Shown here: positions 1 to 8,794 of the stretch, piece by piece
Layout of the letters: each line of letters starts with the position of its first letter
Position numbering within the stretch: position 1 is the first letter of the stretch
Assembly: GCA_030442035.1 (NCBI GenBank)
Contig: JAUJEA010000018.1
Coordinates: 62,001 to 126,000, forward strand
Reading direction: 5' to 3'
Length of the DNA: 64,000 nucleotides
DNA from: Splendidivirga corallicola
GTDB taxonomy: Bacteria; Bacteroidota; Bacteroidia; Cytophagales; Cyclobacteriaceae
Program-made: the position numbers and the translations under genes
Notes under the pieces: model-generated
What the model was told of the DNA's origin: nothing
Databases searched by the model: none
What the model saw: only the letters and a program-made list of their open reading frames with translations

Positions 1-329
1 GGGATCTCTTGTGGTGGGTTTTGTAAATCATCATCGATGGTTATAACAAATTCTCCATTTGCATAATTAAAACCACACATGATTGCATTATGCTGTCCAT
101 AATTTCTGAGTAGATCGATGACGGTTACCTCGGATTTATTTTCCTTAAAAATCTCCCTCAAAATAGGATAACTACTATCCCTGCTGTGATCATTGACAAA
201 AATAACTTCAAAGGTCTCATTCATAGAAACAAAAGTTTCTTTTAGCCTTGTGAATAGCTCCTTTAAGGTATTTTCACTATTATATACCGGAACAATTACA
301 GAAAACTTTACTTTAGATTCCATTCCCAT
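1..329 (-). CDS. Family 2 glycosyltransferase, 5' part (runs off the window)
   Basis: The reverse complement reads MGMESKVKFSVIVPVYNSE and continues with FEVIFVNDHSRDSS, LLRNYGQHNAIMCGF and ITIDDDLQNPP before leaving the window. This is the start of a GT-A fold glycosyltransferase of the dolichyl-phosphate-mannose synthase / ArnC / GtrB type: SVIVPVYN strand, VNDHS nucleotide-binding motif, and the DDDLQ (DxD) metal and sugar-nucleotide site. Such enzymes move a sugar from UDP or GDP to undecaprenyl phosphate or to a lipid-linked glycan at the inner membrane. The start could be the ATG at 329 or the in-frame ATG at 323. It lies upstream of two adenylate-forming enzymes on the same strand, so it is probably part of another glycan locus. 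The C-terminal membrane helices expected of this subgroup lie outside the window. Confidence 0.9.
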   Translation of the reverse strand, partial: MGMESKVKFSVIVPVYNSENTLKELFTRLKETFVSMNETFEVIFVNDHSRDSSYPILREIFKENKSEVTVIDLLRNYGQHNAIMCGFNYANGEFVITIDDDLQNPPQEI

Positions 330-361
330 TTAATTTGAATCACAAATAAGGCACTCCTAAT

Positions 362-1636
362 TTAAGTATATTCATAGGGTGCTCCTAATTCAGATTTCAC
401 CAAACGATATTTTCCGTTAGGTTCATTTGCTATGTATCGACAGTCCTCAAAAGTCACTCTAGCCTTGTCTAACCTTAACTTCTTTGAGAGTTCGGCTTCA
501 AATTCATATTGATCAACTTTCTTATCCTTAATATACTTTATCAGTATATCTCCTCCTCGATTCTGCCTCAGTTGAATTTTATTCAGACCATCGGTGCAAT
601 TTATCAGCTGAATAACATGCTGAAAAACAATGACTCTTCCATTTTCAAGTACAATTTTATCCGTTTCCCTTCCATCTACACGCTTGAAGTGTTTGTAATG
701 AATTTTGCATTCAACCGGTTCGTCAAGCAGTGCAATGCGGTCACCTATATCATACCGGATTACAGGCATTGTATATTGATCCAGCGCTGTGATTACAGCT
801 CTTCCCACTTGTCCGTTTTTGACCGGATTATTTTGATCGTCCAGTACTTCCAAAATAAATCCATCCTCATCCACATAATAATTGCCGCAATGTGGGCATG
901 TAAAAGCAATAAGTCCACACTCCACGGAACCATATCTTTCAATACCCGGATGCCCAAAGGCCTTTTCAAACTTTCTATGAACATTCAGTGATTTAAATTC
1001 ACCTCCGCTATAAACTAATCTGGTCTTGTATGATTTATTATTCGCCAGCATCCAATCAGCTACTACTTCCAGGCTTGATGTTAAGCCGAAAATCATGTCC
1101 GGTCTGATTTCCATTATCTTTTCAACCTGTTTTTCGATCGGTAAATTGATTGAGACAAATGATCTTCTATTGTTGATTAATCTTTGAAATATCGAATATT
1201 TTTTTTGAGACACATCCCTCCAAATATGAACACCTTTCCACCATGGTTTCCAGCCATGCTGCCATTGAAATCTTAATGATTTGAGCTGTCTCATTTTATC
1301 CTCTTCCCTTGAGTTTAAGAAGCTCATAGGTTCGGAGGTGGTTCCACTTGTTTTTTGAGTTATCAATTCATTTTGAGGCACATTTTTAGCCACCGTTCTT
1401 TGAACTTCCACACCTCGAAAGTCAGATGGTAAGGCAAAAGGTATCTCTTTGAGATCCAACAGACTGTTTACTTGATTCAAATCTACATCTCTAAACTTAT
1501 CTTCATAGAGTTCAACGTTCCTGTTAGCATGCAAGAGTAACCGTTGCAATTTCCATAATTGCATTTCCTCAATACGCTTTCTACTCTTATAAGGCAGTTT
1601 TAGAATTTTATAGAAGTTATGTAGGTTTTTAATCAT
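362..1636 (-). CDS. PaaK/CapK-like adenylate-forming enzyme (phenylacetate-CoA ligase family)
   Basis: A 424-residue protein of the PaaK/CapK branch of the AMP-forming ligases. The nucleotide-binding loop is TSGTTSEPM (around residue 97), followed by YGSVECGL (the acyl-adenylate motif), VIRYDIGDR and VDGRETDKIVLENGR near the C-terminus. A CPHCG cysteine pair sits after YGSVECGL, as in many members that carry a structural zinc. Family members activate a carboxylic acid as its adenylate. CapK-type homologues are common in capsule and O-antigen loci, where the acid is usually unknown. There is no membrane segment. It follows a paralogue (1976-3229) on the same strand and precedes a GT2 gene by about 30 bp, so an operon is likely. 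The substrate cannot be read from the sequence. Confidence 0.88.
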   Translation of the reverse strand: MIKNLHNFYKILKLPYKSRKRIEEMQLWKLQRLLLHANRNVELYEDKFRDVDLNQVNSLLDLKEIPFALPSDFRGVEVQRTVAKNVPQNELITQKTSGTTSEPMSFLNSREEDKMRQLKSLRFQWQHGWKPWWKGVHIWRDVSQKKYSIFQRLINNRRSFVSINLPIEKQVEKIMEIRPDMIFGLTSSLEVVADWMLANNKSYKTRLVYSGGEFKSLNVHRKFEKAFGHPGIERYGSVECGLIAFTCPHCGNYYVDEDGFILEVLDDQNNPVKNGQVGRAVITALDQYTMPVIRYDIGDRIALLDEPVECKIHYKHFKRVDGRETDKIVLENGRVIVFQHVIQLINCTDGLNKIQLRQNRGGDILIKYIKDKKVDQYEFEAELSKKLRLDKARVTFEDCRYIANEPNGKYRLVKSELGAPYEYT

Positions 1637-1975
1637 TTTAAGTCAGATCCGGCTGAGATATTTCGGTCAAATGCTACCGTCCCTATTTGTACATTTTTCA
1701 GGTTGACCAAAATAATGGCTAATCCTGGTTATTAAGTGAAATGGTATAATATTCGAAATATCGTTTGTTACGATTATTTCATGGCGCCACACTATATTTG
1801 GGAGCCTCAATAAAGCGCTCCTTAAAATCAAAATAACACATGTTTTTATTTAAATAATACTAATTCAATTAATTTTATTTGCGCTTGTCAGAAATACCGG
1901 TAAATACAGCTTTGTTAATGTATTATTCAAATAAATGTAACCATCTCTTGCCCCCTTCTAACTATCATAAAAGGT
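1637..1975. other. Intergenic stretch between two paralogous ligase genes
   Basis: This stretch of about 340 bp separates the two PaaK/CapK-like genes. It is AT-rich, with stops in all frames. A TATATTTG octamer at 1793-1800 resembles a Bacteroidota -7 element on the plus strand, but it has no correctly spaced -33 element and no gene downstream. I see no RNA gene or strong hairpin. The gap is long for an operon, so the downstream gene (362-1636) may have its own promoter here. Confidence 0.4.
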
Positions 1976-3229
1976 TTATCGTTCAAGCTTAATTTCCTTG
2001 AATTTACCACTGGGTTCCAGAGGAATTGACATACAATGGTTAAAGGAAATCAAATCTCTGGTAAGACCGGTATATCTAAGTACCTGTTCCTCCAAAGCCA
2101 GTGTATCGATATTCTCTTTTTTTATATATTTTAAAGTTACATCGCCATTTAAATTTTGATAGAATTGGAATTTTAATATTCCTTCTACCTTCATAAGTGG
2201 AGATATGAGATGTTGTCCTGTTCTAACACGTCCGTCTTTAAAGGTAATTTTGTCGGTCTCCCTGCCCTCAATAGATTGATATAAAGTATAATTAATATTA
2301 CTTCTTGACCCTGATTCAGCTAAACGTGCATAATCCCCAATTTTATACCGAATGAATGGCATGGTATATTGATCTAAAGCAGTAATAACTATGGATCCCC
2401 GCTCTCCTGGTTTCACCGGCTGGTCTTGCTCATCCAGAATTTCAACGATGTATCCGTCCTCATCAAAATAATTAAGATTGGAATATGGACATGAATAACC
2501 TATCAACCCACATTCGACCGATCCGTATCGATCTTCCCCCGGATGACCGAATGCCAACCGGAATTTCTCTGCAATTTTACTTGTTTTCACATTGCCTCCA
2601 CTGTATACCAATTTAGCGTTATAAGACAAGCCATGGCGAATCATCCAATCAGCAAGAACTTCCAGGCTGGAAGTCATGCCAAAGATAAAATCCGGTTGAA
2701 CTTCAAATATTTTTTGGACTTGTTCTTTAGGTGACCAGTTGATAGAAATAATTTGCCTTCTGTTTTCAATTAACTTCTGAAAAACCGAATGATGTTTCTT
2801 TTCCACAGTTCTCCAAACATGAGCGCCCTTCCACCAGGGCTTCCAGCCATGTTGCCATTGAAAACGTATAGATTTTAATTGACGGATCCGATCTTCCTCT
2901 TTTGATATGAAGAATTTCATGGGTTCTGAAATTGTTCCGCTGGTAGTAGTGGAAATAAGGCGAGATCTATCGGCACTTTTGGTAATGAATGGAGTGGGAT
3001 CATCTTTTCTGAATTCCAAAGGGTAGCTGAAGGGTAATTTTCCGATATCGGATAGACTTTTAATGGAATTCAAGTCTATGGTCGCATATTTTTTTTGATA
3101 AAATTCCACATGATCTTTAGCATGCCACAATAGTTGCTTCAATTTTGTCAATTGAAGTGATTCTATTTCAGCTCTGTCCCTATAAGGAAACCTAAAGATT
3201 TGGAAAAAATATCTTACCATTCTAACCAT
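1976..3229 (-). CDS. PaaK/CapK-like adenylate-forming enzyme, paralogue of the next gene
   Basis: A 417-residue paralogue of the 362-1636 product, alignable end to end. It has the same TTSGTISEPM loop, YGSVECGLIGYSCP motif, PFIRYKIGDYA and IEGRETDKITFKDGR. The cysteine pair seen in the sister protein is reduced to one cysteine here (SCPYSN), so the zinc knuckle may be lost. Family role: ATP-dependent activation of an acid in glycan or aromatic-acid metabolism. The start at 3229 matches the length of the paralogue; a second in-frame ATG lies at 3220. The pair probably arose by tandem duplication and may act on related but different acyl groups. Nearby glycosyltransferase and exopolysaccharide genes suggest a role in glycan acylation, which is an inference. 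Confidence 0.87.
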   Translation of the reverse strand: MVRMVRYFFQIFRFPYRDRAEIESLQLTKLKQLLWHAKDHVEFYQKKYATIDLNSIKSLSDIGKLPFSYPLEFRKDDPTPFITKSADRSRLISTTTSGTISEPMKFFISKEEDRIRQLKSIRFQWQHGWKPWWKGAHVWRTVEKKHHSVFQKLIENRRQIISINWSPKEQVQKIFEVQPDFIFGMTSSLEVLADWMIRHGLSYNAKLVYSGGNVKTSKIAEKFRLAFGHPGEDRYGSVECGLIGYSCPYSNLNYFDEDGYIVEILDEQDQPVKPGERGSIVITALDQYTMPFIRYKIGDYARLAESGSRSNINYTLYQSIEGRETDKITFKDGRVRTGQHLISPLMKVEGILKFQFYQNLNGDVTLKYIKKENIDTLALEEQVLRYTGLTRDLISFNHCMSIPLEPSGKFKEIKLER

Positions 3230-3543
3230 GGTTTACAGGATTAACCCGACTATCAGCATGTTGAAGACACCGCGAAATAAACCAGATTTAAGACACAATG
3301 AAGTCTATGTACCCGAAAGGTACTTCAACTGAATCAGAGTACCAGATCAATTTTGCCACATTCATTACACCAAATAACAATACAATAGACTAAGTTTTTG
3401 GGTTGAAAAAGAACTTTGTAACTTAAAATTCGTCTTTGAACGAGATATAAAAATAATATCTATCATTTTTATTTGTTTTCTTAATTAGGAAGGAAAAAGT
3501 GAATACCTTAAACACCTGATAATTTGGTAAAAATTTTAACAAT
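3230..3543. other. Divergent intergenic region
   Basis: About 310 bp between the minus-strand ligase gene and the plus-strand DUF4159 gene, so it should hold the promoters for both. AT-rich, with no ORF of note. No motif with both promoter boxes correctly spaced was found by eye. Confidence 0.4.
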
Positions 3544-4215
3544 ATGATTAAGAATTTTTTTTGGATTTTAATGATAGGCCTGATTGTGATTAATTCGAGT
3601 CATACTCAAGCGCAAAAGTCTTCATTAAAAATTGCCAAATTGAAATATAATGGGGGTGGTGACTGGTACGCCAATAAAACGGCACTTCCAAATTTGATAA
3701 TCTTCTGTAACTCCAATTTGAAAACAAATATTTCCAGGGAGGAAGAGATTGTAGAAATCGGTAGCCCTGAGATTTTTCTTTATCCTTTCATCTATATGAC
3801 CGGCCACGGGAATGTTGTTTTCTCAGCATCCGAAGCACAAAATTTAAGGAATTACCTTGTATCAGGTGGTTTCCTGCATATTGATGATAATTATGGCCTG
3901 GACCAGTTTGTCAGACTGGAAATGAAAAAAGTATTTCCAGAATTGGACTTCGTAGAACTTCCTTTTGATCACCCTATTTACCATCAAAAATATCATTTCA
4001 ACGAAGGGCCGCCCAAAATACATGAGCATGACGGAAAGCCTCCGCAAGGTTTTGGAATTATCTATGAAGGTCGCTTAGTCTGTTTTTATTCATATGAATC
4101 AGATCTTGGAAATGGTTGGGAAGACCAAAGTATCTATAATGATCCTGAAGAGACAAGACGACTTGCCCTTGAAATGGGCGCGAATATTATCAGTTTCGCC
4201 TTTACGCAAGATTGA
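3544..4215 (+). CDS. Secreted DUF4159 domain protein
   Basis: A 223-residue protein with an N-terminal signal peptide (hydrophobic core WILMIGLIVINS, probable cleavage near THTQAQ). The rest is a single DUF4159 domain: KLKYNGGGDWYANKTALPNL at the start, then YMTGHGNVVF, LVSGGFLHIDDNYG and a conserved FDHPIYHQKYHF stretch. DUF4159 domains resemble the glutamine-amidotransferase-like fold seen in BatA/VWA-linked membrane proteins. No biochemical function is established. In other Bacteroidota, stand-alone copies of this size are predicted periplasmic. It is followed after 126 bp by the M56/MecI cassette, whose own promoter and operators lie in between, so it is probably a separate transcription unit. 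Confidence 0.85.
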   Translation: MIKNFFWILMIGLIVINSSHTQAQKSSLKIAKLKYNGGGDWYANKTALPNLIIFCNSNLKTNISREEEIVEIGSPEIFLYPFIYMTGHGNVVFSASEAQNLRNYLVSGGFLHIDDNYGLDQFVRLEMKKVFPELDFVELPFDHPIYHQKYHFNEGPPKIHEHDGKPPQGFGIIYEGRLVCFYSYESDLGNGWEDQSIYNDPEETRRLALEMGANIISFAFTQD

Positions 4216-4245
4216 TTACTTATTCCTATAGATAAATCAGTAAAT

Positions 4246-4319
4246 AACTAATCTATTAGTTTGAAAACTAATTGGATAGTTTTATATTTATAGGAACTAT
4301 CCAATACAAACTATTGGAT
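4246..4319 (+). promoter_or_regulatory. Promoter with BlaI/MecI-type operators
   Basis: A near-perfect palindrome AACTAATCTATTAGTT (4246-4261) overlaps a TTTG -33 box (4260-4263). Nineteen bases later comes TATATTTA (4283-4290), close to the Bacteroidota -7 box TAnnTTTG. Downstream is a perfect inverted repeat, ATCCAATA (4299-4306) and TATTGGAT (4312-4319), with a 5-bp spacer. A degraded copy (AACTAATTGGATAGTT) sits between the boxes. Flanking a promoter with dyads is how BlaI/MecI repressors work, and a MecI homologue is encoded at 5967-6344, so control by it is the natural inference. Confidence 0.6.
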
Positions 4320-4341
4320 CTATCTGGTTATCTGATTCGCT

Positions 4342-5925
4342 ATGAATGAACTGATCATATATTTCATAAAGTCCAGTATTTGTCTTGCTGCCTTTCATTT
4401 TTTTTATAAGTTTTTTCTGAAAAAGGAAAATTGCCTTCACTTCAACCGGTTATATCTTGTATTGGGTACGATACTATCATTAGTCATTCCCTTTTTAAAG
4501 ATCCCGCTGTATTTCGGTGCGGAACCAATCGCCAACTGGGAAAACCTCAATATTATCATTGAATCAACTTCAACGAATGATCTATGGCAAAAGAATCAAA
4601 ATCCTGTAATTACTCCTGTAGTACCACTCACCTGGCAGGAAATCACAGGTGGCCTTTACTTTGTGGGGTTATTTGTTTTTACCTTTCGTTTTGCATTCAG
4701 AATTCACACCATTTTTAAAATAGTTCACAGCCACAGAGATAAGAAAGAGCAACGGGATGGTTATCAGTTAATTCTGACCAAGGGAAAATTGCCTACTTTT
4801 TCATTCTTTAAATACTTGTTTTTGGATAACACCTTCACTGACCAGAATGTGGAAGCTATTATCAGGCATGAAGAAGTACATATTAAACAATGGCACAGTT
4901 TGGACAAAATATTTCTGGAGATCGTTTCTTTAGTATTTTGGTTCAATCCATTGATGATCGCCATGAAAAACAACATTGAAGAAGTTCATGAATTTCTGGC
5001 AGATGCTGAGGCGGTACAAAATGGACACAAAAAGGATTATGCCAGAATGCTCATCAACCAGGCATTTCTGAAGATTCCATTGCCTTTTGCTAATTATTTC
5101 AATAAGTCCCTGATCAAAAGAAGAATTGAAATGCTCAATTCTTTACATAGAAAAGTGAATATCATTAGGCCATTGTTATCCCTACCGCTCCTTTCGTTGA
5201 TTTTCTTCTTTGTAGCTTGTGAAAAAGAAAATATTGAAAAGGCCGAAACAAGGGTCATGGCCAGACAACTGGTACAAAATGGAGAAGGGTCCTTTTTAAC
5301 TGTCCCGGCATCGGAGGAGTTTCAGAAATATATCAAAGGCTTGGAAAGACACTTTCCGGATAGAACATTTTCTTTGGGAATTGCCAATCAAAGTGTTCTA
5401 AAAGAACTTGGCAATAACTCGGAGTATCATAAACCGCTGAACATTCATTTTTCCAGATTAATTGATGAAAAAGAATTTTTGGACTTAAATGTGTCTACAT
5501 CTTATGAAGAAAATTCGGTATACCTAAATATGAGACCTGCTTATGCCTTTGTTTTCAGTTATCCAAAAGGCTATATCAAATTTGACGAGCATGTTTATGA
5601 TTATGTGGATCAAATGCCCTATCCGACCATTGGGTATGCTGCCCTTAATGAAAATATCGCCGGTTATCTCGATGAAAACCATAGTAGTCTGGTTGAGAAA
5701 ATAAATGGAGAGGTACAAGTAGAATTTGTTATCAATCAACATGGACACATCATCAACAGTAAAATTGTCAAGGGATTAGATGATCTTCCACTGAATACCG
5801 ATAGCCGCATGTTGGTGTATGGAGCAGCCATCAAAGCAGTTTCGCAAACGGATGGTCTTTGGGAAACTGGCAAGGAGCGTGGCATTCCGAAAAATGTAAA
5901 AATGGTTTTATCAATAAAATTTTAA
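4342..5925 (+). CDS. BlaR1-like M56 metallopeptidase sensor with C-terminal TonB domain
   Basis: A 527-residue membrane protein. The N-terminal half has several hydrophobic helices (around residues 5-25, 35-55, 105-120) and the zinc-protease motif HEEVH at 176-180, with the downstream HEFLAD glutamate as third ligand: the M56/BlaR1 signature. A further helix near residue 285 is followed by a periplasmic region. The last ~100 residues (EVQVEFVINQHGHI, VKGLDDLP, LWETGKERGIPKNVK) form a TonB C-terminal-like domain. BlaR1 proteins sense an extracytoplasmic signal and trigger cleavage of the MecI/BlaI repressor. The TonB fusion is common in Bacteroidota and suggests contact with outer-membrane receptors. 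It is the first gene of the cassette, before the repressor. The signal is unknown and need not be a beta-lactam. Confidence 0.85.
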   Translation: MNELIIYFIKSSICLAAFHFFYKFFLKKENCLHFNRLYLVLGTILSLVIPFLKIPLYFGAEPIANWENLNIIIESTSTNDLWQKNQNPVITPVVPLTWQEITGGLYFVGLFVFTFRFAFRIHTIFKIVHSHRDKKEQRDGYQLILTKGKLPTFSFFKYLFLDNTFTDQNVEAIIRHEEVHIKQWHSLDKIFLEIVSLVFWFNPLMIAMKNNIEEVHEFLADAEAVQNGHKKDYARMLINQAFLKIPLPFANYFNKSLIKRRIEMLNSLHRKVNIIRPLLSLPLLSLIFFFVACEKENIEKAETRVMARQLVQNGEGSFLTVPASEEFQKYIKGLERHFPDRTFSLGIANQSVLKELGNNSEYHKPLNIHFSRLIDEKEFLDLNVSTSYEENSVYLNMRPAYAFVFSYPKGYIKFDEHVYDYVDQMPYPTIGYAALNENIAGYLDENHSSLVEKINGEVQVEFVINQHGHIINSKIVKGLDDLPLNTDSRMLVYGAAIKAVSQTDGLWETGKERGIPKNVKMVLSIKF

Positions 5926-5966
5926 GCTTTAACTTTAAACTAAAAATAGATTATTAAACGATTCCC

Positions 5967-6344
5967 ATGAGAGAACTGACCAAAGCCGAAGAACAAGTAA
6001 TGAAGATCCTTTGGGACCTTAAAAAAGGTTTTGTCAAAGATATATTGGAAAAAATGCCTGATCCAAAACCGGCTTACAACACCGTTTCCACGATTGTAAG
6101 GATATTGGAAAAAAAGGGTTTTATTGGATATAAAGCGTATGGAAAAACGCACGAATATTTTCCATTAATAGAACAAGATAAATACAAAACTTTTTACTTA
6201 AAGAACTTTGTTGGTAATTATTTTGGTGGATCTTTCGAAAGACTTGTCTCTTTCTTCGCCAAATCCAACGATATGGATATAAAGGAACTTGAGGACCTCA
6301 TGAAATATGTGGAGGAGGATATAAAAGAAAAGGAAGGTGAATAA
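5967..6344 (+). CDS. BlaI/MecI/CopY family transcriptional repressor
   Basis: A 125-residue winged-helix protein opening with MRELTKAEEQVMKILWDLKKGF, then AYNTVSTIVRILEKKGFI (the recognition-helix region) and a C-terminal dimerisation helix region (DIKELEDLMKYVEEDIKEK). This is the standard size and layout of BlaI/MecI. Such proteins bind promoter dyads as dimers and are inactivated by proteolysis initiated by a BlaR1-type sensor. Here the repressor lies between two M56 sensors. Its last 8 bases overlap the GTG start of the second one, so the two are translationally coupled. The palindromes at 4246-4319 are its likely targets. Confidence 0.93.
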   Translation: MRELTKAEEQVMKILWDLKKGFVKDILEKMPDPKPAYNTVSTIVRILEKKGFIGYKAYGKTHEYFPLIEQDKYKTFYLKNFVGNYFGGSFERLVSFFAKSNDMDIKELEDLMKYVEEDIKEKEGE

Positions 6345-7656
6345 TGTGATTAGCTACTTTATACAGTCCGGAATTTGTTTTTTCGCATTCTATCTTTTTT
6401 ATTCCCTTTTATTAAAAAAAGAATCCTGCTTTCAATTTAATCGATTTTATCTCCTCATATCATCCTTCCTGGCGATAATTTTTCCATTGATAGAGTTAAA
6501 CATGTTTGTTTCTCAACCCTTTCTTGGTAAAGTGATCTATGGAAATATTGTTCTACTTCCAGAGGCCATAGCCAATGGCCTGGTATCAACTGAAGACAAG
6601 GTCTATTCGATTTTCACACCTCAAAACTTGTTATTGGGCACCTATATAGTGGGTGCCGGATTCTTTACAATGCGTTTCGCATTACAAGTAACTCAAATTG
6701 CAAAACTGATTCATAAAAACAAACAGCATCGCTCACAATGGCAGGGTTGTCATCTAATAGAAACCAATGGTAAACTGCCAACCTTCTCCTTTTTCCGCTA
6801 TTTATTTTGGGACAATTCATTGCCATTTGAAGATTTGGAAAAAGATCAGATTTTGAAACATGAACTCGTTCACATTCACCAAAAACACAGCTTGGATATC
6901 ATTTATTTTGAGCTACTAAACATTCTGCTCTGGTTCAATCCAGTTATTTATTTATTCAGAAGTGCTGCTGCTGATAATCATGAATTTATTGCTGATAAAA
7001 CAGTCTCACGTTTTTCAACAAAAAAACTTTATGCCAGGTTAATGGTCCGTCAGCTATTTGGCAGCATGAATCTTTCCCTGGTTAGTCATTTTAATAAATC
7101 TCAGGTGAAAAAGAGATTGGAAATGATGAAGCTGTCAGGCAAAAAGACTCAACTTTGGAAATTGCTTTTAGCCGCTCCATTGGCCCTAATGTTATTTACA
7201 TTATTTGCATTTGATGTGACAGAAGATCGCTTAACTGATTTCAACTACAGTAATGGACCAAAAGATAATGCCGTTGAAACATCCGGCCCGGTCTTACCTA
7301 ATTCCGTTGAAATTCCCTTAAATTCAAATAGTTCGTCAAATGAAATTTTTACAATTGTTGAAGAGCCTCCGTCCCCAGAGGGTGGTATGAAAGCTTTTTA
7401 TGAATATGTCCACCAAAACATCCGCTATCCGGGAGATCAACAAGAGAAAATTGAGGGCAAAGTTTTTGTTCAATTTGTCATAAATGAACGAGGCCAGGTA
7501 ACTGAGGCAAAAGTAGCCAAGGGCCTTGAGGAACGTTTTGATAAGGAGGCATTACGAATTATAAACAACTCCCCTCTCTGGAAACCAGGTAAGCAAAAAG
7601 GATTACCAGCAAAGGTAAGAATGATAATACCCATCACTTTCAAACCAGATAGTTAG
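6337..7656 (+). CDS. Second BlaR1-like M56 metallopeptidase with C-terminal TonB domain
   Basis: A 439-residue paralogue of the 4342-5925 product. The N-termini align residue for residue, which supports the GTG start at 6337 (preceded by AAGGAAG and overlapping the repressor gene by 8 bases). Features: N-terminal membrane helices, HELVH at 175-179, HEFIAD as third ligand, a helix near 270 (LLLAAPLALMLFTLF), a short linker, and a TonB C-terminal domain (EGKVFVQFVINERGQ, GLPAKVRMIIPITF). The preceding PSPEGGMKAFYEYV is typical of the Bacteroidota 'energy transducer TonB' family. The periplasmic linker is much shorter than in the first copy, so the two sensors may read different inputs through the same repressor. 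Confidence 0.87.
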   Translation: MNNVISYFIQSGICFFAFYLFYSLLLKKESCFQFNRFYLLISSFLAIIFPLIELNMFVSQPFLGKVIYGNIVLLPEAIANGLVSTEDKVYSIFTPQNLLLGTYIVGAGFFTMRFALQVTQIAKLIHKNKQHRSQWQGCHLIETNGKLPTFSFFRYLFWDNSLPFEDLEKDQILKHELVHIHQKHSLDIIYFELLNILLWFNPVIYLFRSAAADNHEFIADKTVSRFSTKKLYARLMVRQLFGSMNLSLVSHFNKSQVKKRLEMMKLSGKKTQLWKLLLAAPLALMLFTLFAFDVTEDRLTDFNYSNGPKDNAVETSGPVLPNSVEIPLNSNSSSNEIFTIVEEPPSPEGGMKAFYEYVHQNIRYPGDQQEKIEGKVFVQFVINERGQVTEAKVAKGLEERFDKEALRIINNSPLWKPGKQKGLPAKVRMIIPITFKPDS

Positions 7657-7831
7657 ATAAGGGTTCCTTTTAAAGATGTCTGTTCATTTTTAGAGTTTAG
7701 CAAGTCTGAATTCTATCAATATAGCATTTATCTTTGTCTATTTCATTACACGCATTCTCTTTACAAATTATTTTAATCATATGGTATTCAACAATTTACC
7801 AAATTTGATTAAAGTAAAGAAGGAGGTTATC

Positions 7832-8269
7832 ATGAAAATAAGGAGTTTATTTATTTTCACACTTTTGATTACATCTTTTATAATTGCTCAACCGGTTTTG
7901 GCTCAGGAAGCAGAGTATGAAATAGATTCAACCGAAATTATTGGAGATGTTTATCTCTTCGCAGAGAAGCAACCCCAATATCCGGGGGGTATGGATGCCT
8001 TTTACCGTTTCGTGGACGCAAATCTTGATTACCCTTCAAAAGCACTAAAAAAGAAAGTACAGGGTAAAGTTTATGTGCAATTTACGGTTTTAACCGATGG
8101 AGAAATCACGGATGTACGCACCATTAAAGGGTTGGGATATGGTTGTGATCAGGAAGCGGAGAGGTTAATAAAGAGTGCAGGGAAATGGGTTCCGGGATCC
8201 CATAAAGGGCAAAGTGTAAAGGTTAGAATGGATATCCCATTTACTTTCACCTTGGATAAGGTCAATTAA
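7832..8269 (+). CDS. Small secreted TonB-domain protein
   Basis: The start is set at ATG 7832 rather than an upstream in-frame ATG (7781): a strong AAGGAGG ribosome-binding site sits about 10 bases before it, and translation then opens with a proper signal peptide (MKIRSLFIFTLLITSF, cleavage near VLAQ-EAEYE). The mature ~120 residues are one TonB C-terminal-like domain: QPQYPGGMDAFYRFVDANL, VQGKVYVQFTVLTDGEI and WVPGSHKGQSVKVRMDIP. It lacks the membrane anchor and proline-rich linker of a true TonB, so it is probably a periplasmic binding module related to the C-termini of the two upstream M56 proteins. It may derive from them by partial duplication. Confidence 0.85.
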   Translation: MKIRSLFIFTLLITSFIIAQPVLAQEAEYEIDSTEIIGDVYLFAEKQPQYPGGMDAFYRFVDANLDYPSKALKKKVQGKVYVQFTVLTDGEITDVRTIKGLGYGCDQEAERLIKSAGKWVPGSHKGQSVKVRMDIPFTFTLDKVN

Positions 8270-8787
8270 AAGTACTTTGGTGTAAGAATCTCTTTTAGTA
8301 AGATCGCTTTTCGGATACCATCCCGATCTTTTAGCATTTTAGCCAGTTCATGAGCTGATTTGGAATATTTCAGCTCCTCAGTATCATATACATCAAATCT
8401 GAACGTTTTTTCCTCGGATTTGCTCGTTTTGACAATCTCATCAATAGTGCGCAAATCTGAAGTATTGACATTTTTATACTTATTCTCAACAACCTCTACA
8501 GGTTTTTGTTCTGAGACCATTTCTTTTTTGATCTCAGGCTTATGTTCCTGGACTACTTCCGGTCTATCCTGTTTTCCCTGAGCAAACTCTTGTAGTAATT
8601 CCTCGAAGGTTACCGGTCTTCTTCGTTCATTTGTGGTAGTAGAATCAGAATCCTGGTATTCATCAAATGCCTCGTAATCACCTGGTAATTGGTCTGGATG
8701 CTGGGGTGTTTTCTTTTTCCTAAAAATGGAAAATAAAAAATAGAGTATTCCTAAAATGACGTAAAATATCGTTGAGAAGTCTTCCAT
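8266..8787 (-). CDS. Small membrane-anchored protein of unknown function
   Basis: A 173-residue protein with one N-terminal membrane helix (FYVILGILYFLFSIF) followed by a lysine stop-transfer (RKKK). A charged, low-complexity cytoplasmic region (residues 25-130, rich in D, E, K, Q) leads to a short helical end (ELAKMLKDRDGIRKAILLKEIL). I know no family name for it. It converges on and overlaps the TonB-domain gene by 4 bases, and is divergent from smc across 95 bp. The disordered middle suggests a scaffold or tether role, but nothing in the sequence proves it. Confidence 0.75.
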   Translation of the reverse strand: MEDFSTIFYVILGILYFLFSIFRKKKTPQHPDQLPGDYEAFDEYQDSDSTTTNERRRPVTFEELLQEFAQGKQDRPEVVQEHKPEIKKEMVSEQKPVEVVENKYKNVNTSDLRTIDEIVKTSKSEEKTFRFDVYDTEELKYSKSAHELAKMLKDRDGIRKAILLKEILTPKYF

Positions 8788-8794
8788 ATCAAAA

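Noticed and set aside
1793-1800. TATATTTG as a plus-strand promoter
   Set aside because: No -33 box at 19 to 21 bases and no plus-strand gene downstream for 1.7 kb.
4342-7656. M56/MecI cassette as beta-lactam resistance
   Set aside because: No beta-lactamase or PBP2a gene is present, and the sensors lack a penicillin-binding domain; they carry TonB domains instead.
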